Part shown: positions 60,608 to 64,000 of the stretch, one piece after another
Layout of the letters: the number at the start of each line of letters is the position of its first letter
Position numbering within the stretch: the stretch's first letter is position 1
NCBI GenBank assembly: GCA_002085155.1
Contig: NASX01000011.1
Span: 45,207 to 109,206, forward strand
DNA length: 64,000 bases
Direction of reading: 5' to 3'
Origin: Sorangiineae bacterium NIC37A_2
Lineage (GTDB): Bacteria > Myxococcota_A > Polyangia > Polyangiales > Polyangiaceae
The notes under the pieces: generated by a model
Databases searched by the model: none
What the model was told of the DNA's origin: nothing
The model's input: only the letters and a program-made list of their open reading frames with translations
Made by a program: the position numbers and the translations under genes

Positions 60608-61417
60608 TCAGCGAGACTTCGGTCCACTGCCGGGCGGAGAAGTTGGTTTCTGAGTTTCGGGAGGTGTCATCGCGTGGGCGACGCGGTCGAAGCTCCGGGC
60701 GACGACGCCATCGATCTTCTGGTAGTAGTTGCGAAGAGCAAGCACCGCGCCTTGCTCATCGCCGCTCACGAGGGCCTTGTGGAACTTCGTCAGGTGATCG
60801 GCAAATTGAGGATCGAGCACCCAGAGTGTCGGGTAGCGCTCGAGAACCTCGCGGTAGGAGTCGAGGAACGGGTTGGCCACCCAGCGGATGGCCACGGAGT
60901 GGGCAGCGTCAATGATCGCCTCGAGCCACCTCTGGAAGCCTTTGGCGATGATGTTGGTGTCTCCGATCGAGGCCGCGGAGACGAGCAGGTCGGTGATGTC
61001 GCGAATGCGTTCGATGTCGGTTCGATCTGCCCGTGCGACGGCCAAGCGGGCCGCGAACTCCAGTACGATGAGCCGGGCAGGGAGCAGGTCGCGCACGATG
61101 TTTGCGAGCTCGGTGAAGTCTCGTGAGCTTTCAAGGAGCGGAGACAATAGCTCCATCGTCCCGGTTCGGCGGAAGTCGCTCACGGTGACGCCTTGGCCGT
61201 GCCTGACGGTGACCAAACGCATCTGCTCGAGCCGCCTGACGGCCTCTCTGAGGGTGTTTCGATTCGTCTTGTATTGGGCCGCGAGCTCTCGCTCGCCGGG
61301 GAGACGAGAGCCCGGAGCCAAGGCACCTGAGAGAATTTGGCGCGTCAGATCTCGATAGATGCTGGCGGCGATGTTGGGGCTGGCGCCTTTGGGGGGCTTC
61401 GACTCGGCTTGTGTCAT
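60608..61417 (-). CDS. GntR-family (FadR-like) transcriptional regulator
   Basis: A 269-residue regulator. The winged helix at about 15-85 is clear (SRLPGERELAAQYKTNRNTLREAVRRLEQ, read as SRLPGERELAAQ and KTNRNTLREAVRRLEQ). A helical FCD/FadR-type effector domain covers about 95-240, with a further basic tail. The start overlaps the stop of the outer-membrane protein gene (TAATG). It may respond to a fatty acid or organic acid, but the ligand cannot be told. Confidence 0.88.
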   Translation of the reverse strand: MTQAESKPPKGASPNIAASIYRDLTRQILSGALAPGSRLPGERELAAQYKTNRNTLREAVRRLEQMRLVTVRHGQGVTVSDFRRTGTMELLSPLLESSRDFTELANIVRDLLPARLIVLEFAARLAVARADRTDIERIRDITDLLVSAASIGDTNIIAKGFQRWLEAIIDAAHSVAIRWVANPFLDSYREVLERYPTLWVLDPQFADHLTKFHKALVSGDEQGAVLALRNYYQKIDGVVARSFDRVAHAMTPPETQKPTSPPGSGPKSR

Positions 61418-61968
61418 TAGAATTGGAAGTTCGCGCCTACCGAGAAACTCGGGTAGCCGACTCGAACAAGTACGCCGACCTTGCCGAACTGGAAGCGACC
61501 TCCACCCTGAATATACGGATCGAGGACGTGGAGGTTGATGCCATGGCTGGCAAAGTTCCCCACCACACCCACTTCACCGAGAACGCTGACGATGTCAGTG
61601 AAGTAGAAGTTCCACTGCGCGGCGACCGGGATCGCGGCGGCGAAGCCTCCCGGCGGGAAATAAAAGTCCAGACCGAAGGTGATCGCCATGTTGTTGTTGA
61701 TCGAGCTGATCGGACCGTTGTGCATGAACGGGATCGAGGCTCGAATGCCCGGACCAACGTGGGCTCGTCCCGCGCCGGCGCCCCAGTGAATGTTCAGGTG
61801 GGGCTCTAGCTCCCAGGTGTAGCGATTGTGGGCGCCAGGACGGCGGATCAGGTTCTCGGCTTGCGCGCTCTGCGGCGCCCACACAAGCGCTGCGCAAAGA
61901 ATCGCGAGCGCGGAGGCGAGGCGGAGAAGCTTTGACGAGTGAGTGAAGGAGTAGGCGCGGGTCGTCAT
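61417..61968 (-). CDS. Small outer-membrane beta-barrel-like protein
   Basis: A 183-residue protein with a signal peptide (SALAILCAALVWAPQSAQA). The rest alternates short beta strands (TWELEPHLNIHWGAG, AITFGLDFYFPPGG, VAAQWNFYFTDI, YIQGGGRFQFGKVG) and ends in Phe, the usual sorting signal for outer-membrane barrels. It has the size of an eight-stranded barrel. The gene leads the GntR-SDR run on the minus strand. Confidence 0.7.
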   Translation of the reverse strand: MTTRAYSFTHSSKLLRLASALAILCAALVWAPQSAQAENLIRRPGAHNRYTWELEPHLNIHWGAGAGRAHVGPGIRASIPFMHNGPISSINNNMAITFGLDFYFPPGGFAAAIPVAAQWNFYFTDIVSVLGEVGVVGNFASHGINLHVLDPYIQGGGRFQFGKVGVLVRVGYPSFSVGANFQF

Positions 61969-62001
61969 GTTCTTGTCGTGAGGATATCCTCGATTTCTGA
62001 G

Positions 62002-62034
62002 AAAAAGGAACCCGGGGAAGCCTCGGGATTCCCG
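62002..62034 (-). terminator. Probable terminator for the AcpH-like gene
   Basis: On the minus strand CGGGAA pairs with TTCCCCG (one bulge) around 62012-62034, followed by GGTTCCTTTTTC. It lies just beyond the stop of the gene at 62040 and before the outer-membrane protein gene. Confidence 0.45.
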
Positions 62035-62039
62035 AAAAA

Positions 62040-62654
62040 TTAGGGGGATCCGACTTTGTTCAGAACGTAAGATGCAATTTGCGGAGCGAGGAGTTGATAG
62101 TGGTGCCTTTGTTCAGCCAAAAGCTCCGCTGCGAGGGTAGCTTCGCGGCTGAGCGGGGCTAGCCGAATTCGGCTGCGGAGGGCTCCGATGAGTCGTTCCG
62201 ACAGGCGCCGGGGGCTGACTTCGTGTGGCGTCCATGCGAGGTCGTGGAGACGACCGCAGAGCGCCGCCGCCGAGGCCGCCGCGGTACTCGAGCGCCAAAT
62301 GCCCATATCCTGAGCGCCGAGGGCGAGAGCGTCGAGGTAGCCTTTGTGCGGAACGAAGGCCGCGTCGATCATAAACTCGACGCCGATATGCGCCATCGCG
62401 CGAGCGGGACCCTTGCGGACGCCGAGCTCAAGAAGACGCTCTCGGATGGACCGTTGCCCCTCGAGGAAGGCGGGCGCCTCATGGAAGACCGCGTCCGTTC
62501 GGTGATGAAATCGAACCCCAGCCGAAACCCTCGGTTCCACTTCATCGATGGAGAAGCCGGCCATCGAAGCGAGATCCGGCAGCATGGCTCCGAGAGCGAA
62601 CGCTGGATCTTCGGATAAATGGAAGGCGAGGACGGCGTGTCCGAGGTAGTTCAC
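62040..62654 (-). CDS. ACP phosphodiesterase-like (AcpH-type) protein
   Basis: A 204-residue protein resembling AcpH: NYLGHAVLAFHLSEDPAFALGAMLPDL at the start (NYLGHAVLAF then GAMLPDL), then VRFHHRTDAVFHEAPAF, where His, His and Asp could bind metal. AcpH removes the 4'-phosphopantetheine arm from acyl carrier protein. Similarity is partial and I am not certain of the function. The start is GTG at 62654 (VNYLGH); the open frame continues upstream but would run through the divergent reductase gene. Confidence 0.65.
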   Translation of the reverse strand: MNYLGHAVLAFHLSEDPAFALGAMLPDLASMAGFSIDEVEPRVSAGVRFHHRTDAVFHEAPAFLEGQRSIRERLLELGVRKGPARAMAHIGVEFMIDAAFVPHKGYLDALALGAQDMGIWRSSTAAASAAALCGRLHDLAWTPHEVSPRRLSERLIGALRSRIRLAPLSREATLAAELLAEQRHHYQLLAPQIASYVLNKVGSP

Positions 62655-62696
62655 GGCTTTGCGGGGGCGAAATTTTGCGCGATAAACGAGATCCGT

Positions 62697-63395
62697 ATGA
62701 TCGAAAGAGCGCCAGCGGGGCGCCGCCTGGCCCGAGTCTTGTCTAGCACGCCGCTCTCGCCCCGCGCGACTCTGGTCCGGTTCCAGGTCGATGGGGCCTA
62801 TAGCTACGCCGCAGGCCAGTTCGTCCAAGTGCAATTTGGAGCGGGCCCGGAAGCTTATTACTCCTTTGCGTCAGCGCCCGACCGCTCGCGGCCCGCCGAA
62901 TTTGAGCTTTGTGTCGCGACTTTTGAGCGCCCGGAGCTCACGCGGGCGCTCGAAGCGGCGGAAAATGTCACGATCAGCGAGCCGCTCGGGGGCGTCCCTT
63001 TCTCGATCGACGACTCGCCGCTTTGGCTTTTTGGTATTGGCACTGGAGTAGCGCCGCTCCGCGCCATCATCCAGGCTCGCTCGAACCGCCTTCAGGGGGT
63101 GAGCCTGATCGTCGGGCACAAGGACAGCCAAAACTCTCTCTTCCACGGAGAGTTCGAGGAGCTGCTCAAACAAGGACTCGACTACCGCCCCTTCGTGTCC
63201 CAAGAGCTCGGACAGTGGCAGTTTGGGCGCGGTCGAATCCAAGAAGAGGCCCGCAGGCTGCTCTCCGAAGCGGCGCCATCGCTCGCTCAAGCGCGCGCGG
63301 TCGTCGTCGGGAATCAAGCGATGGTGGGGTCGATTGCGGCTCTATTGACGAGCGCGGGGTTAACGAGCTCACAGATTCATCAGGAGGGCTATTGA
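62697..63395 (+). CDS. Flavin-dependent reductase of the ferredoxin-NADP reductase family
   Basis: A 232-residue protein. The FAD domain has YAAGQFVQVQFG and the FAD-binding strand AYYSFASAP; the family usually has R-x-Y-S, so the Arg is replaced by Ala. The NAD(P) domain has FGIGTGVAPLRAI and a C-terminal GNQAMVGSI. It should move electrons between NAD(P)H and an unknown acceptor. The start chosen (MIERAPAGRRLA) lies 42 bases from the divergent GTG of the AcpH-like gene. It is followed three bases later by the Hsp15 gene. Confidence 0.8.
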   Translation: MIERAPAGRRLARVLSSTPLSPRATLVRFQVDGAYSYAAGQFVQVQFGAGPEAYYSFASAPDRSRPAEFELCVATFERPELTRALEAAENVTISEPLGGVPFSIDDSPLWLFGIGTGVAPLRAIIQARSNRLQGVSLIVGHKDSQNSLFHGEFEELLKQGLDYRPFVSQELGQWQFGRGRIQEEARRLLSEAAPSLAQARAVVVGNQAMVGSIAALLTSAGLTSSQIHQEGY

Positions 63396-63398
63396 CTC

Positions 63399-63770
63399 AT
63401 GGTGGCGCCTGGGGAAAAGGTGCGTGTCGATCAATGGCTGACTGCAGCGCGCATTTTCAAGTCGCGCACAAGCGCTCAAGAGGCCTGTGAGCGCGGCCAT
63501 GTGCTCATCGAGGGGCAGCCGGTCCGCTCGAGTCGAGCTGTCATGGTGGGCGACAAGATTGAGGCTCTCGCGCCCCGGGGCCGAACGATCGTGAGAGTCC
63601 TCGAGCTCGCGAACAAACGTGCTTCGCCTGCTCTGGCGCGCACATACTATGAAGATATGTCCCCGCCGCCGCCTCCGAAGGATCCGATCGTCGCTGCGCG
63701 GGAGCGAGGGGCCGGGCGTCCCACGAAGCAGGACCGTCGAAAGATCGAGCGCTTCCGCGGCGGCTTCTAA
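63399..63770 (+). CDS. hslR: Hsp15-type S4-domain RNA-binding protein
   Basis: A 123-residue protein with an S4 domain at about 8-70 (VRVDQWLTAARIFKSRTSAQ, then GHVLIEGQPVRSSRAVMVGD). A C-terminal basic tail follows (GRPTKQDRRKIERFRGGF), typical of Hsp15, which recycles stalled 50S subunits carrying a nascent chain. The ATG follows the reductase stop by 3 bases. It is convergent with the partial gene at the window edge. Confidence 0.88.
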   Translation: MVAPGEKVRVDQWLTAARIFKSRTSAQEACERGHVLIEGQPVRSSRAVMVGDKIEALAPRGRTIVRVLELANKRASPALARTYYEDMSPPPPPKDPIVAARERGAGRPTKQDRRKIERFRGGF

Positions 63771-63799
63771 CGAGCGCCCGGGCGCGCTTTCGCCTGACG

Positions 63800-64000
63800 T
63801 TACTCGACGGGCGCGGCGGGCGCCTCTGCCGCCTCTTCCGTAGGCGCCTGGCTGTCCGGCGCCGGTTGGGCAGCTGCGGGCTCAACTGCTGCTTCTTGTT
63901 CCGGGGGAGGCCCCCCGTCTTGCGGCTGGACGACGCGGAGTACCTCGCCGCTCCGCGTCGCGTTTGCGATGGGCGGGGGGGGTTCGGGGGCCGGCTCGGG
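63800..64000 (-). CDS. C-terminal end of a Pro/Ala/Glu-rich protein (5' end outside window)
   Basis: Sixty-six residues are visible before a TAA stop at 63802-63800. The end is low complexity (EPPPPIANATRSGEVLRVV, then runs such as PPPEQEAAVEPAAAQPAP and EEAAEAPAAPVE). No domain can be assigned. Codon use is GC-rich in the third position, as in real genes here. The rest lies to the right of the window. Confidence 0.55.
   Translation of the reverse strand, partial: PEPAPEPPPPIANATRSGEVLRVVQPQDGGPPPEQEAAVEPAAAQPAPDSQAPTEEAAEAPAAPVE

Overview
The window reads as chromosome from a high-GC, Gram-negative bacterium of the deltaproteobacterial/Myxococcota type. The clues are NtrC-type sigma-54 activators, an FHA-GAF-cyclase, a lipoprotein with Stig1-like cysteine repeats fused to a metzincin protease, a TonB-C/AgmX-like lipoprotein, a HEAT/GAF/MshEN-like protein and long Pro/Ala-rich linkers. 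The exact family cannot be fixed from the sequence. I see no tRNA, rRNA, CRISPR array, insertion sequence or prophage. The region looks like stable, densely packed core genome, with many 1-4 bp start/stop overlaps.

Layout. (1) 1-9.2 kb: the end of an atypical Hsp70, a DUF456 membrane protein, an unknown protein, a 1430-residue Lhr-type helicase and a secreted Cys-repeat metalloprotease. (2) 9.4-15.1 kb: a complete iron-sulfur assembly operon, MerR-iscS-iscU-iscA-hscB-hscA-fdx. A MerR-family protein with four C-terminal cysteines stands where IscR usually does. (3) 15.2-22.1 kb, minus strand: FHA-GAF-cyclase, accA, a phosphoglycerate-kinase-like gene that has lost its substrate-binding residues, tpiA, secG and a GT-C membrane protein. 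(4) 22.3-30.3 kb: glpK, a 300-base structured intergenic region, a UPF0158 gene, a periplasmic protein, the cdaA/ybbR/folP cluster (c-di-AMP synthesis and folate) and an acyl-CoA dehydrogenase. (5) 30.3-33.6 kb: a MNIO (DUF692) oxidase fused to a DUF2063 domain, divergent from an M24B aminopeptidase. (6) 33.6-45.0 kb: a two-component system divergently arranged, followed by a full cbb3 oxidase operon (ccoNO fusion, Q, P, G, fixH, safE-like, I, S). (7) 44.9-64 kb: CBS protein, NamZ muramidase, esterase lipoprotein, an orphan NtrC-type regulator, TonB-C lipoprotein, HEAT protein, mgtE, an LAS-type peptidase, recA, comM, a class V aminotransferase, an SDR, a GntR regulator, an outer-membrane protein, an AcpH-like protein, a flavin reductase, Hsp15 and a partial Pro/Ala/Glu-rich protein.

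The most interesting unit is region 6. The histidine kinase PAS domain aligns without gaps to the haem pocket of FixL (His79, Arg85 and Arg99 match the haem-contacting residues His200, Arg206 and Arg220 of Bradyrhizobium FixL, as I recall them). Its partner is an NtrC-type activator rather than FixJ. The adjacent cbb3 operon has a consensus sigma-54 promoter (-24 GG / -12 GC at 36498-36511) and, about 120 bases upstream of the inferred start, a perfect 15-base inverted repeat. The arm core GCAAATTRTGCGC recurs between the kinase and regulator genes. Together this predicts a self-contained oxygen-sensing, sigma-54-driven switch for the high-affinity oxidase.

Other leads are the degenerate PGK, the four-cysteine MerR regulator of the isc operon, the orphan MNIO-DUF2063 fusion, and a near-identical 18-19 base element just upstream of both the MerR gene and the UPF0158 gene.
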